A program made the position numbers and the translations under genes. Below are positions 26,738-35,905 of a DNA stretch of 64,000 nt, piece by piece. Positions within the stretch are counted from its first letter, which is position 1; every line of letters begins with the position of its first letter. The notes under the pieces are model-generated. The model worked only from the letters and a program-made list of their open reading frames with translations. It was not told where the DNA came from and made no database searches. Source of the DNA: Streptomyces sp. NBC_01498 (lineage in GTDB: Bacteria; Actinomycetota; Actinomycetes; Streptomycetales; Streptomycetaceae); contig NZ_CP109598.1 in assembly GCF_036327775.1 (NCBI RefSeq), forward strand, positions 1-64,000, written 5' to 3'.

Positions 26738-29071
26738 CTACTCCCCGTTGTCCTGCTCGGTGACGGTGCCGTCCTTGATGTACCGGGCGAGATTGAGCTC
26801 AGGGGCGTCGAACCGCTCCCGTACGCCCTCGCCCCACAGCACGCTCTGGGTGCCCTCGTGCTTCACCAGGCCGGGATTGACGCCGAGTTTGAAGCCGCCG
26901 GGCAACGGCTTGCCCTCCCGGTACGGCAGGAAGTCCAGCGGGCTCTCGCCGTCGGCCGCGTACACGACGCAGTCGGAGAGGACCGCGACCGGGTACTGCC
27001 CGGTGAACGCCGCGTGCTTGACGATCTTCCGGTGCAGGTTGATCCGGGTGCGGGAGATGACCGCCGCGCGGATGTCCGGCCGCCACGTCGGACGGGACAG
27101 CGCCCGCCACGGCCGGCCCGGCTTCCACCCCTCGCCGCGCGGGCGTTCCCGCAGCTTGCCCAGGCCGCCCTTCACAGTGGCCTTGACGGCGGACACCACG
27201 ATCGCCAGCTCCGGGTCACGGCCGCGGTGGCCGTCCATCGCCGCCAGGAAGTCGGCCGGCGACAGGTCGACGCCGACGCCGAGGTCGGCCATCGTGGTCA
27301 GGTAGGCGTCGCGCAGCCGGTTGTACCAGCCGTCCAGGTAACGGCCGGACTCGTTGCGGACGTACGCCTCGACCGGCCGCACCTCGTAGCCGAGCTCCAC
27401 CGCGTACGCCACCGTGGGTGTCGCGTACCAGGCCGGGCCCTCCGGGCGGGCGCCCTTCGGCGTGAACGGGCTCGGCAGCAGCGTGCCGTTCAGCTCCACC
27501 CACTCCTTGCCGACCTTCGCCCGGGACAGGTCGATGTGCGACAGGTCGACCAGCCACGAGCCGGGGAGTTTCGGGTCGAACACCGGGTTCGTCACGTGCG
27601 TCGGCGCACCGAGACCGACAGGCAGCCCGTTCGCACCGGCCGCGAAGGCCATGTTCACGTCGATCCCGACGAGGTTGCGGCGCAGGCACTCGTCGTCGGT
27701 GAGCGGACGCGCCCAGTCGTACGCCTCCTCGAACAGCTTCTCGCCGGGGCCGCGGACGTGGAAGCGCGGCAGGTCAGCCAGGAGCGGGTGCCCGTCCGGG
27801 GCCTCGCACGGTGCGCAGTCCACCGGATCCACGCCCAGCGAGCCCGGGGTCTTGCCGTCGGCCTGCCGGAAAACACCGGTCGTTTCGTCCCGTACGGCGT
27901 GGGTCGGCGGGTGCAGAGCGGTCATCAGTTCCAGGCCGGTGACGGCGGTCGAGCCGCGCGGGGTCATCACCCGGGCCGCGTACACGCCCAGCACACGGGC
28001 GAGTTCCGCCGGTGGCAACTGCCCGGCGTGGCCCCAGTGCCGCGTGTCCAGCGCGTCCCACGACGGGACGCACAGCTGCACGCACCGGCGTTCCGAGCCC
28101 TGGGCCGGGCGGTAGATCCGCGCCCACGGCCCGAAGCCGCGCTTGGTGAGCCGCCAGTCGGCGCGGGTCAATTGCCTGACGACCTTGTGGGTCTCCGGGA
28201 TCCGCCCGGCGGTCCGCTCCTCCTCCGTGAGCGTGGCCGGGAGGCCGTAGCGCTCCAGCGCGGCCCGGGTGAGCACGATCAGCGGGTCGGCCGGCTTGCC
28301 CGGCCCGGACAGCTTGGGCTGCCCGAGCCTCGCCTCCGTGAGCGTCCAGTCCACCAGGGACGGCAGGGACTTGGCGGGCACGTCCAGGACCAGGCCGCCG
28401 GTGCAGTAGGCGAGCGTCTTCCCGTCGGCGCCGACGTCGACGACCGCGAGCGGACCGTTCTCGAACCGGGGGTCCGTGTCGGCCTCCGGGCCGGCGGCCG
28501 GGGCCGCCTTTCGCGTGACCGGGCGGCCGGACGTCGACACCGACGCCGCCTTGGCGGTGCGCACCGGACGCGCTGCGGGCGCCGGGTCGCCGGCGGCGAC
28601 AGGAGCGGGGGGAAGGGGAGAGGCGGCGGGAGGGGCAGTGACGGGCGCGGGGGCAGGGGGCCGGGTGTTCTCGGGTGCGGGCGTGGGCGTGGGCGTGGGC
28701 GCAGCCCCGGCTTCGGGCGTCGGGTCGGTGGTCGTGGCCGGGGTCCGCGCCGCCGACGGGGCGGGCGCGGCGGTGACGGGGGCCGGTGGTACGGCGTCCG
28801 AAGCCGGGGTGGGCAGCACCGGGTCGGCCGGGGCGGGGTAGAGCTCCGCGAGCTTCTCCAGCAGCCGCGCGTAGGCGTCGCGTTCCGGGGGCCGGGGCTC
28901 GGTCTTGCCGGACTCCCAGCCCGACACCGTGGCCCGCCGGACCTTCAGCGCGGTGGCCACCTCGTCGATCGTCAGCCCGTGCGCGGCACGCAGCCGCTTG
29001 CGCTCCGCCGGGGGCGGCAGCGCGGCGCGGGACGCGAGCAGCGCGTCGACCGCGTCGAACAACTCGGACAT
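26738..29071 (-). CDS. tap: Telomere-associated protein Tap
   Basis: Protein of 777 aa that binds the folded 3' overhang of Streptomyces telomeres and recruits Tpg. The N-terminus has an XRE-type HTH (LTIDEVATALKVRRATVSGWE, about residues 33-53). A Pro/Ala/Thr-rich linker of roughly 100 residues follows, then the large conserved region with WARIYRPAQGSERR, GVDLSPADFLAAMDGH and KGGLGKLRERPRGEGW. The start at 29071 has GGGAGGTG a few bases upstream; an in-frame start further up lacks such a site. It forms a tap-tpg operon as in other streptomycetes, so this replicon encodes its own end-maintenance functions. Confidence 0.93.
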   Translation of the reverse strand: MSELFDAVDALLASRAALPPPAERKRLRAAHGLTIDEVATALKVRRATVSGWESGKTEPRPPERDAYARLLEKLAELYPAPADPVLPTPASDAVPPAPVTAAPAPSAARTPATTTDPTPEAGAAPTPTPTPAPENTRPPAPAPVTAPPAASPLPPAPVAAGDPAPAARPVRTAKAASVSTSGRPVTRKAAPAAGPEADTDPRFENGPLAVVDVGADGKTLAYCTGGLVLDVPAKSLPSLVDWTLTEARLGQPKLSGPGKPADPLIVLTRAALERYGLPATLTEEERTAGRIPETHKVVRQLTRADWRLTKRGFGPWARIYRPAQGSERRCVQLCVPSWDALDTRHWGHAGQLPPAELARVLGVYAARVMTPRGSTAVTGLELMTALHPPTHAVRDETTGVFRQADGKTPGSLGVDPVDCAPCEAPDGHPLLADLPRFHVRGPGEKLFEEAYDWARPLTDDECLRRNLVGIDVNMAFAAGANGLPVGLGAPTHVTNPVFDPKLPGSWLVDLSHIDLSRAKVGKEWVELNGTLLPSPFTPKGARPEGPAWYATPTVAYAVELGYEVRPVEAYVRNESGRYLDGWYNRLRDAYLTTMADLGVGVDLSPADFLAAMDGHRGRDPELAIVVSAVKATVKGGLGKLRERPRGEGWKPGRPWRALSRPTWRPDIRAAVISRTRINLHRKIVKHAAFTGQYPVAVLSDCVVYAADGESPLDFLPYREGKPLPGGFKLGVNPGLVKHEGTQSVLWGEGVRERFDAPELNLARYIKDGTVTEQDNGE

Positions 29072-29275
29072 GGAACACCTCCCGGCCCGCACCCTACTCC
29101 ACGAAACGTACACATCGCGCACGTCGACCGTACGAACGCCGTACGGGTCGCGTACGAGTGCAGTGGGGGCGGAGTGCGTGGTCTAAGGCCGGGACGTGGT
29201 CCAGGGGCGGGCGCTCCCGCGGATGTCCGTCAGTGCCGGTCCGCGGTGGAGTGGACCGGCTGTCCGTCATCCGTC

Positions 29276-30019
29276 CTAACCCGGGGTGTCGGTGGTGTCC
29301 GGGGGCGTCTCGGCTTTCGTGTTGAGGACCTCGCGGGCCTGTTCCGCCGCTCGGGCGAGGCTCTCGGCGACGAAGTCGAGGAAGCGGGCGACATTCTCCA
29401 GGCGGACGGCGGCCGGGGTGCCGGAGCCGAGGACGCCGACACCCTCACGTGCGATCTCGACCTGCTGGACGAGGGACTGGACGCTGGCGATCATCGACTG
29501 GTACCAGAGGTCGCCGTCGACGGCGTAGCGCTCGCGGCGGCGTTCGTCGCGTTCCCTGCGGACGAGGGTCTGGCTCTCCAGGAAGGTGATCGACTTGGAG
29601 ATCGTCGCCGGGCTGACCTGGAGGCGCTGGGCGAGCTCGGCCGCCGTCAGGCTGCCGGCGTCGGTCATGAGCAGGGCGACCATGACCCGGGCCATCATCT
29701 TGGGCAGGCCCGACCGCATCATGACCGTGGTGAACTGCTCCTCGTACGCGGCGACGGCCTCCGGGTCTCGCCCGTGCGGCTGGAGGGCCGGTTCCGAAGT
29801 ACGGGACGCGGCGGGCTTGCGCCGGTGGGCACGCTGTTCCGTGGCGCGGTGGGCCAGGTCCGCGCGGTACCCGGTGGGACCGCCGTTGCGCATCACCTCA
29901 CGCGTCACCGTCGACGTCGGCCGGTCGAGTCCCCTGGCGATCTCCGCGTAGGCGAGGCCGTCGGCCAGTCCCAGTGCGATCTGCTGGCGGTCCTTCTGGG
30001 TGAGCCTGCCTCCCGGCAT
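29276..30019 (-). CDS. Regulator with IS30-type HTH plus MarR-type HTH
   Basis: Protein of 247 aa with two DNA-binding modules. Residues 1-50 resemble the N-terminal HTH of IS30-family transposases (LTQKDRQQIALGLADGLAYAEIARGLDRPTSTVTREV, split here only by reading), and about 110-180 form a MarR/GbsR-like winged helix (LTAAELAQRLQVSPATISKSITFLESQTLVRRERD). A helical dimerisation tail follows. AGGAGG precedes the ATG at 30019. It is divergent from a DUF4097 gene, and the promoter region between them is duplicated 4 kb away in front of a second DUF4097 gene, so one regulator may serve both. Confidence 0.78.
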   Translation of the reverse strand: MPGGRLTQKDRQQIALGLADGLAYAEIARGLDRPTSTVTREVMRNGGPTGYRADLAHRATEQRAHRRKPAASRTSEPALQPHGRDPEAVAAYEEQFTTVMMRSGLPKMMARVMVALLMTDAGSLTAAELAQRLQVSPATISKSITFLESQTLVRRERDERRRERYAVDGDLWYQSMIASVQSLVQQVEIAREGVGVLGSGTPAAVRLENVARFLDFVAESLARAAEQAREVLNTKAETPPDTTDTPG

Positions 30020-30059
30020 CGCGGCCTCCTTCGATCTTCGCGGGGCGCCCAACATAGCG

Positions 30060-30245
30060 TTCACCCTCACTCCATTGCAACAATGACGGCCTTCGATGTT
30101 GCGTTGCGGTTGAATTGCCTGCAACGAGTGAGTGGGATCTATCTGTGGATACGTTGATCAGACGCAACTGGATCGTTGTCGCATCAGCGAACGCAACGTA
30201 GCATTTCTCATGCCGGAAACTACAGGTCATCATCAGGAGTGCGTG
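30060..30245. promoter_or_regulatory. Divergent promoter with GCAAC/GTTGC boxes
   Basis: Region between the double-HTH regulator and the first DUF4097 gene. It is much less GC-rich than its surroundings and carries repeated GCAAC/GTTGC elements, including the palindrome CATTG-CAA-CAATG (30073-30085), GCAACGAGTGAGTGGGAT (from 30121) and GCAACGTAGCATTT (from 30193). Several of these recur in the same order, inverted, at 34.2-34.4 kb. Confidence 0.7.
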
Positions 30246-30908
30246 ATGCGGAAGTTCGACACCCCCACCCCGATCACCGCCGTCGTCGACGTCCCCACGG
30301 GGCGGGTCCAGATCATCGCCGCCGATCGGGCCGACACCGTGGTCGAGGTCCTGCCCATGAACGCCTCGAAGAGCCGTGACGTCAAGGCCGCGGAGCAGGC
30401 CACGGTCGAGTGCGGCGACGGTGTCCTGCGGATCGACGTCCCGGTGAAGAACCAGTACATCGGTGCTTCCGGATCGGTCGAGGTGACGGTCCGGGTGCCC
30501 ACCGGCTCCCGGGTCGAGGGGAAGGCGGGCGCCACCGAGTTCCGGGGCGTCGGGCGACTCGGTGACGTGGTCTTCGACGGCGCCTACCGGCAGATCAAGA
30601 TCGACGAGGCCGCGAGTGTCCAACTCACCGCCCACGAGGGCACGGTCGAGGTCGGCCGCCTGAGCGGCCCGGCGGAGATCACCACTCAGCGGGGCGACAT
30701 CCGGATCACCGAGGCCATGGGCGGTACGGTCACGCTGCGCACCCAGCAGGGCGACATCTCGGTCGGTGCCGCCCGGGGCGTCTCCGCGTCACTGGACGCC
30801 GGCACGCCGTACGGCCGGATCAGCAACGCGCTGCGGAACGACGGCACCATCACCCTCGACATCCGCGCCACCACCTCCCACGGCGACATCACCGCGCACA
30901 GTCTCTGA
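30246..30908 (+). CDS. DUF4097 beta-helix protein (1)
   Basis: Protein of 220 aa, no signal peptide, with the repeating short beta-strand pattern of DUF4097/DUF4098 proteins: VEVTVRVPTGSRVEGKAG, AEITTQRGDIRITEAMG and GTVTLRTQQGDISVGAARG. These are thought to form a right-handed beta-helix; the biochemical role is unknown. It starts RKFDTPTPITAVVDVPTG, nearly the same as the paralogue at 33.5-34.2 kb. AGGAG lies 6 nt before the ATG. Probably controlled by the divergent double-HTH regulator. Confidence 0.8.
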   Translation: MRKFDTPTPITAVVDVPTGRVQIIAADRADTVVEVLPMNASKSRDVKAAEQATVECGDGVLRIDVPVKNQYIGASGSVEVTVRVPTGSRVEGKAGATEFRGVGRLGDVVFDGAYRQIKIDEAASVQLTAHEGTVEVGRLSGPAEITTQRGDIRITEAMGGTVTLRTQQGDISVGAARGVSASLDAGTPYGRISNALRNDGTITLDIRATTSHGDITAHSL

Positions 30909-31666
30909 CGCACCGTCACCTCCGGCATCCGCGGCCCCCGGGAGTATCCCGCCGATCTGCGCGGACCCCTCCGACCATCGGCGGCATGTGGGGCGTGCGC
31001 GGCCAACCGGCCGTGCCGCGCGTGGAGTCCGTGTCCCCCGCAACTCATGGTCGAGGCGGATGACCGACGCGGGCCATCAGTTGGTGATCGACGCGGCACA
31101 CCGGGCACGCGCGGTCGACGGGAGTGAGTGCGCGGCAGCGAGTACGGCGTGCCGCCCGGCGCCGTACGGCGAAACCGGCGCCGCTCCCCCGCCCACCGGC
31201 GTCCTCCGTGACGGGACGGACGGGGGCGCGGTGGACGGTGCGATGTTCGTGGCCGTCCGGCCCCTCCGTACGGGAGCCGACCAACCCGGCTGTCCCACCC
31301 GGCCCTTGACGGGGCTCGCGGACGGCGGAGCACCGGTGTGGCCGGAGCCGACCGCGTAGCACCCCGCCCCCGCACCCACGCCAACTCCGAGCGTCACCGC
31401 GCCTGGTACACGGCGAACACGCCCAACACGCCGACGTACGAACAGACTTGGGCCACCGCCACGTCGCCCGGGTCCCGGGTCGCCCGGGTCGAGACCCCTC
31501 CGCCGACACTCTCCACGGCATCGTCCCCCGTCGCGGCGGTCGTCCCCGAGCCCCGGGAGCCGGGAGCCGACTACGGATTCGCCCCGCACGCGAACGGGGC
31601 GGCGTACGCCGACGTGGTGTGTCGGGGTACGCCGCCCGGAGGCGAGCGGTGCACGGTGCCGTGCCG
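30909..31666. other. 758-bp region without a supportable gene
   Basis: Open frames on both strands are long but show no family features. One leftward frame ending near 31402 encodes a short hydrophobic C-terminus (VCSYVGVLGVFAVYQAR), which might be the tail of a lost membrane-protein gene. I do not call it. Confidence 0.4.
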
Positions 31667-32458
31667 TTACTTGGGGTCGCGGTTGAACGTCGAGGTGGAC
31701 CAGCGGTAGCCGAGCACCGTGAGGCCGAGGCACCAGGCGAGAGCGATCCATCCATGGTGGCCGATCCCGGTGCCCAGAAGAAGCCCGCGCAGGGTCTCGA
31801 TGGCCGGGGTGAAGGGCTGGTATTCGGCGACGGGCCGGAACCAGCCGGGCATGGACTCGGTGGGGGTGAAGGCGCTGGAGAGGAGCGGCAGAAGGATCAT
31901 GGGCATGGCGTTGTTGCTGGCGGCCTCCGCGTTCGGGCTGACCAGGCCCATGCCGACCGCGATCCAGGTCAGCGCCAGGGCGAAGAGGACGAGGAGGCCG
32001 AACGCGGCGAGCCATTCGAGGGCGGAGGCGTCGGTGGAACGGAAACCGATGGCGACGGCGACGAGGCCCACGAGGACGACGCTGGCGACCGACTGAAGGA
32101 CGCTGCCGATGACGTGTCCGACGATCACCGAACCGCGATGGATGGCCATCGTGCGGAAGCGGGCGATGATGCCCTCGCTCATGTCGGTGGATACGGACAC
32201 CGCCGTCCCGATGACGGTGCTGCCGATGGTCATCAGGAGGAGGCCGGGAACGAGGTAGGCGATGTACGCGGAGCGGTCGGGGACGCCTCCGTTGATGCCC
32301 GCGCTCATCGCGTCGCCGAAGATGTAGACGAAGAGCAGGAGCAGCATGATCGGGGTGAGCAGCAGGTTCAGGGTGAGGGAGGGGTAGCGCCGGGCGTGCA
32401 GGAGGTTGCGGCGCAGCATGGTGGTCGAGTCGCGTACGGCGAGGGACAGGGAGCTCAT
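31667..32458 (-). CDS. ABC-2 type exporter permease, DrrB-like
   Basis: Membrane subunit (263 aa) of a daunorubicin-resistance-type exporter. About six membrane segments (for example LNLLLTPIMLLLLFVYIFG, AYLVPGLLLMTIGSTVIG, VASVVLVGLVAVAIGF). The conserved ABC-2 region reads MSEGIIARFRTMAIHRGSV. Its start overlaps the ATPase stop (ATGA). It probably exports a drug or lipid-like compound. Confidence 0.88.
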   Translation of the reverse strand: MSSLSLAVRDSTTMLRRNLLHARRYPSLTLNLLLTPIMLLLLFVYIFGDAMSAGINGGVPDRSAYIAYLVPGLLLMTIGSTVIGTAVSVSTDMSEGIIARFRTMAIHRGSVIVGHVIGSVLQSVASVVLVGLVAVAIGFRSTDASALEWLAAFGLLVLFALALTWIAVGMGLVSPNAEAASNNAMPMILLPLLSSAFTPTESMPGWFRPVAEYQPFTPAIETLRGLLLGTGIGHHGWIALAWCLGLTVLGYRWSTSTFNRDPK

Positions 32459-33420
32459 CGGACGGCCTCCTCGGCCTGGTTGTTCTTCTGGGCGGGTACG
32501 GCGGTGCCGGTGAGGGCGAAGAAGACGTCGTCGAGGTCGGGGGTGTGCAGGTTGAGTTCGTCAGCCTCGATGCCGGCCGTGTCGAGCCGGTCGAGGAGGG
32601 TGCGCAGGGCGCGCTGGCTGCCGTCGCTGGGGATCTGGAGGGCGAGTGCCTCGTCGTCGTGGACGGCGTCGGGCAGGGTGGTGGCGGCGGACCGGTACGT
32701 GGACGGGTCGGTGAAGCGGAGGCGTACGTGCCCGCCGGGGATGAGCCGTTTGAGTTCCTCGGCGGTGCCCTGGGCGGCGATCCTTCCGTTGTTGAGCACG
32801 GCGATGCGGTCGGCGAGTTCGTCGGCCTCGTCCAGGTACTGGGTGGTGAGGAAGACGGTGACGCCGCGGGCGACCAGGCCGCGGATGATCTGCCACATGG
32901 TGTGGCGGGAGCGGGGGTCGAGGCCGGTGGTGGGCTCGTCGAGGAAGATGATGCGGGGGTCGCCGACCAGGGTCATGGCGATGTCCAGGCGGCGTTTCAT
33001 GCCGCCGGAGTAGGTGGAGGCGGGCTTCTTCGCGGCGTCGGCCAGGTCGAAGCGCTCCAGGAGTTCGGCGGCGGCCCGCCGCCCCTCGGACTTGGTCAGG
33101 TGGTGCAGGTCGGCCATGAGGAGCATGTTCTCCTCGCCGGTGATCAGGCCGTCGACCGCCGAGAACTGCCCGGTCACCCCGATCGCGCGGCGTACGGCCT
33201 GCGGGTCCTCGGCCAGGTCGTGTCCGGCGACGCGCACGTCCCCGGCGTCGGCGGTGACGAGGGTGGAGAGGATCTTCACGGCGGTGGTCTTGCCGGCACC
33301 GTTGGGGCCGAGCAGGGCGAAGACGGTACCGGTGGGAACGGTCAGGTCGACGCCGTCGAGGACGGTCTTGTCGCCGTAGGACTTGCGCAGCCCGTGCGCC
33401 GCGATCGCCAGGTCGGTCAT
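32455..33420 (-). CDS. ABC exporter ATPase, DrrA-like
   Basis: ATPase subunit (321 aa). Walker A GPNGAGKTTAVKIL, Q-loop region GVTGQFSAVDGLITGEEN, signature YSGGMKRRLDIA, Walker B IIFLDEPTTGLDP and the H-loop-type FLTTQYLDEADELAD are typical of the DrrA subfamily. The C-terminal extension of about 80 residues ends in a DDVFFALTG motif, also typical. It follows a DUF4097 gene by 65 bp on the same strand, so the three genes are probably one operon. Confidence 0.9.
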   Translation of the reverse strand: MTDLAIAAHGLRKSYGDKTVLDGVDLTVPTGTVFALLGPNGAGKTTAVKILSTLVTADAGDVRVAGHDLAEDPQAVRRAIGVTGQFSAVDGLITGEENMLLMADLHHLTKSEGRRAAAELLERFDLADAAKKPASTYSGGMKRRLDIAMTLVGDPRIIFLDEPTTGLDPRSRHTMWQIIRGLVARGVTVFLTTQYLDEADELADRIAVLNNGRIAAQGTAEELKRLIPGGHVRLRFTDPSTYRSAATTLPDAVHDDEALALQIPSDGSQRALRTLLDRLDTAGIEADELNLHTPDLDDVFFALTGTAVPAQKNNQAEEAVR

Positions 33421-33444
33421 GAGGAGTGCTCCTTCGGGGTCTGT

Positions 33445-33482
33445 GGTGTCCGCGGTGTCCGCGGTGTCCGCGGTGTCCGCGG
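33445..33482. repeat. 9-bp tandem repeat between DUF4097 and DrrA genes
   Basis: About four copies of a GGTGTCCGC unit in the 65-bp gap. It may affect mRNA structure between the two genes but could equally be neutral slippage. Confidence 0.7.
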
Positions 33483-33485
33483 GTG

Positions 33486-34151
33486 TCAGAGGCTGCGGGC
33501 GGTGATGTCGCCGTAGGAGGTGGTGGCACGGATGTCGAGGGTGGTGGTGCCGTTGTTTCTCAGGCTGTTGCTGATCCGGCCGTGGTCGGTGCGGGCGTCC
33601 AGCGCGGCGGAGGCCTCCCGGGCCGCGCCGACCGAGAGTTGGCCGGCCTCGGTGCGCAGGACGACCCTGCCGTGGGTGGCTTCGGTGATCCGGATGTCGC
33701 CCTGCTGGGTGCTGATCTCGGCGGGGCCGTCGAGACGGCCGATCTCGATGTCGCCGGCGAGGAGGGTGAGGCGGGCGCTCCCGGTGCCTTCGAGCGTGAC
33801 CGAGCCCTGTGCGCCCTCGAAGTCGATGTCGCCGAGGCGCCCGACGCCTCGCAGTTCGGCACTGGCCGTCTTCGCCTCCACGGGGGAGCCGGCGGGCAGG
33901 TGGACGGTCACCCGGACGAATCCGGAGCTGCCGAGGATCCGGTTCTTCGCCGGCGGGCGCTCGATCCGCAGGACGCCTTCGCCGTAGCCGACGGTGGTCT
34001 CCTCGGCGGCCTTGACGTCGCGGCTGTTCGAGGCGTCGGCCGGCAGGACCTCGACCGTGGTGTCGGCCCGGTCGCCGGCGACGAGGCGGATGTGTCCTGC
34101 GGGGATGTCCAGGACGACCGGGACCGGGGTGGGGGTGTCGAACGTCTGCAT
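33486..34151 (-). CDS. DUF4097 beta-helix protein (2)
   Basis: Paralogue (221 aa) of the DUF4097 protein at 30.2 kb. It has the same opening (QTFDTPTPVPVVLDIPAG), the same SRDVKAAE block and the same ending pattern (SNSLRNNGTTTLDIRATT). The gene leads into the DrrAB-like exporter genes, so it may assist or sense exporter function. Its upstream region is an inverted copy of that in front of paralogue 1. Confidence 0.8.
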   Translation of the reverse strand: MQTFDTPTPVPVVLDIPAGHIRLVAGDRADTTVEVLPADASNSRDVKAAEETTVGYGEGVLRIERPPAKNRILGSSGFVRVTVHLPAGSPVEAKTASAELRGVGRLGDIDFEGAQGSVTLEGTGSARLTLLAGDIEIGRLDGPAEISTQQGDIRITEATHGRVVLRTEAGQLSVGAAREASAALDARTDHGRISNSLRNNGTTTLDIRATTSYGDITARSL

Positions 34152-34370
34152 GGGGTTCTCCTTCGTCGCGTTCTTCGTCGTCGCGTTCTTCGTTTCCGAC
34201 AACGCAAACGCTACGTTGCATTTGAAGATGCAGCAACACTCTTGTTGCGAGAGATGAGCATGCTCGCAGCTAGAAGCCATGAAAGAGTTGCAATGGATTT
34301 GAAACTAACGCAACGAATCCCACTCGCTCGTTGCAGTGACATGAAGGTGAACGCTATGCCGGAGACGGCG
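34152..34370. promoter_or_regulatory. Duplicated promoter region with GTTGC boxes
   Basis: Read on the minus strand, this shares ordered blocks with 30.06-30.25 kb: CATAGCGTTCACC, CTGCAACGAGCGAGTGGGAT and AATGCAACGTAGCGTTT. It contains GCAACGA-N11-TCGTTGC (34310-34334) and GCAACA-CTCT-TGTTGC (34233-34248), both perfect inverted repeats. In the first copy GGTGAACGCTATG lies just upstream of the regulator start. Here the same string is followed by unrelated sequence, so the regulator's 5' end was copied but not the gene. Confidence 0.75.
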
Positions 34371-34738
34371 CGGGCGAGGAGGCCGAAGGCGTCCGCGCTG
34401 CCGGGGCCCGGGACGGCGGGTCGCAGCGCCCGGCTCCGGCGGCCGTTCACCGCCGGGCCGACCGGTGCCCGGCCACTGTTCACCCGGTGGGGGTCACCCC
34501 GTTCACCGGGCGCGGCCTAGGGTCTGTCCGGCCGGTCTCCGTGGATCGGCCCGCGGCCTCCGACGCCGCGTGACGCAAGGCGGAGCCGGTCCCGTATCGC
34601 ATGTACGCGGGCCGCTCCGACGACACGGCGAGGCGTGGTGCCAGGCGTCGCGGGGTCCGCGACGATCCGCCGGAACAGGGCCCAGGGTTCCCGTGCCGCC
34701 GGCTGTCGCCGCGCGGCGTCCCGGACAGAAATGACGGA
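34371..34738. other. Non-coding stretch between promoter copy and acyltransferase
   Basis: Short open frames continue from the duplicated GGTGAACGCTATG string but carry no family features. No gene is supported. Confidence 0.4.
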
Positions 34739-35905
34739 ATGACTCGAGTGATCCCGGCCCCCGTACCCGGTCCGGTGCTCCCGCCCGCCGCCCCGGTGGC
34801 CCCCGCTCCGCCCGCCGCGCCGGTCCGCGACCGTATGCGCGCGCTCGACGGACTGCGTATCCTCGCCGCCCTGATGGTCTGTCTGTACCACTACGCGGGC
34901 CGGGGCGGGAAGGTCACCGAGGCATGGGGCCGGTCGCCGAAGGAACTCTTCCCGGACCTGTCCGCGCTGGCCGTCTACGGCTGCCTGGGTGTCCAGGTGT
35001 TCTTCGTGATCAGCGGCTTCGTCATCTGCATGAGCAGCTGGGGGCGTTCGCTCGGGGACTTCTTCCGCTCCCGGGTGTCGCGGCTCTATCCCGCGTACTG
35101 GGCGGCGATCGTGGTGGTCACCGCGGCCTGCGTGCTGATGCCGTCGGTGCTGCCGCCGCTCCGGCCGGACGAGGTGCTGGTCAATCTGACCATGCTTCAG
35201 CAGCCGGTCGGCGCGGACCGGGTGCTCGGTGTGTGCTGGACGCTCTGGGTGGAGGCCCGCTTCTACCTGCTCTTCGCGCTGTTCGTGGTGTGGAAGGGCG
35301 TGACCTACCGGCGGGTGGTGATCTTCTGCTGTCTGTGGACGGTGGCCGGAGCGCTCGCGGGGGTCACGGACAGCCCACTCGTCGACGAGATCGTGATGCC
35401 GGAGTACGCGCCCTTCTTCGTCGGCGGGCTCGCGCTCTACCTGATCCACCGGTACGGCGGGGATCTGCTGCTCTGGGGGATCGTCGCGACCAGTTGGCTT
35501 CTCGGTCAGCGTTACGCCCTGATCGGCCTCTGGAACCCGGAGGCGGTCAACGTCTTCCAGCAGCGCTCGCCGCTGGTGATCCTGCTGATCGTCACCTTCG
35601 CCTATGTGTCGGTGGCGGCCGTGGCGCTGGGCTGGCTGCGCCGGGCCGACTGGCGCTGGCTGACCTTCGCGGGGGCGCTGACCTACCCGTTCTATCTGGT
35701 GCACGAACATCTGGGCTGGTTCGCGATCACCGTGCTCCACCGGCGTCTGGGGGTCGCGCCGGCGGTGACCCTGATCGCCTCGGTCGGGACCATGCTGGTG
35801 ATCGCCTGGCTGCTGCACCGGCTGGTGGAGGAGCCGTTCGGCCCTCGTCTCAAGCGCACGATGACGGCTCAGGCGGTCCGGGTGGGCGCGCGGGCCCGCG
35901 CCTGA
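34739..35905 (+). CDS. Membrane acyltransferase 3 family protein
   Basis: Integral membrane O-acyltransferase (388 aa) of the OafA/YrhL type. After a Pro/Ala-rich N-terminus the family start motif RMRALDGLRILAALMVCLYHY includes the catalytic His region. FFVISGFVICMS and FFRSRVSRLYPAYW follow, then about ten hydrophobic segments. Such enzymes acetylate cell-surface sugars, peptidoglycan or secondary metabolites. The ATG at 34739 lacks a strong ribosome site, so the exact start is uncertain. The 3' end overlaps a convergent lipoprotein gene by 37 bp. Confidence 0.85.
   Translation: MTRVIPAPVPGPVLPPAAPVAPAPPAAPVRDRMRALDGLRILAALMVCLYHYAGRGGKVTEAWGRSPKELFPDLSALAVYGCLGVQVFFVISGFVICMSSWGRSLGDFFRSRVSRLYPAYWAAIVVVTAACVLMPSVLPPLRPDEVLVNLTMLQQPVGADRVLGVCWTLWVEARFYLLFALFVVWKGVTYRRVVIFCCLWTVAGALAGVTDSPLVDEIVMPEYAPFFVGGLALYLIHRYGGDLLLWGIVATSWLLGQRYALIGLWNPEAVNVFQQRSPLVILLIVTFAYVSVAAVALGWLRRADWRWLTFAGALTYPFYLVHEHLGWFAITVLHRRLGVAPAVTLIASVGTMLVIAWLLHRLVEEPFGPRLKRTMTAQAVRVGARARA

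Noticed and set aside
26024..30157. Very long plus-strand open frame opposite tap, tpg and the double-HTH regulator
   Set aside because: It lies antisense to three well-supported genes and has a repetitive Gly/Arg/Val-rich composition typical of antisense frames in high-GC DNA.
31045..31755. Candidate gene in the 31 kb gap
   Set aside because: Arg/Pro-rich translation with no motif, and it overlaps the end of the exporter permease gene.
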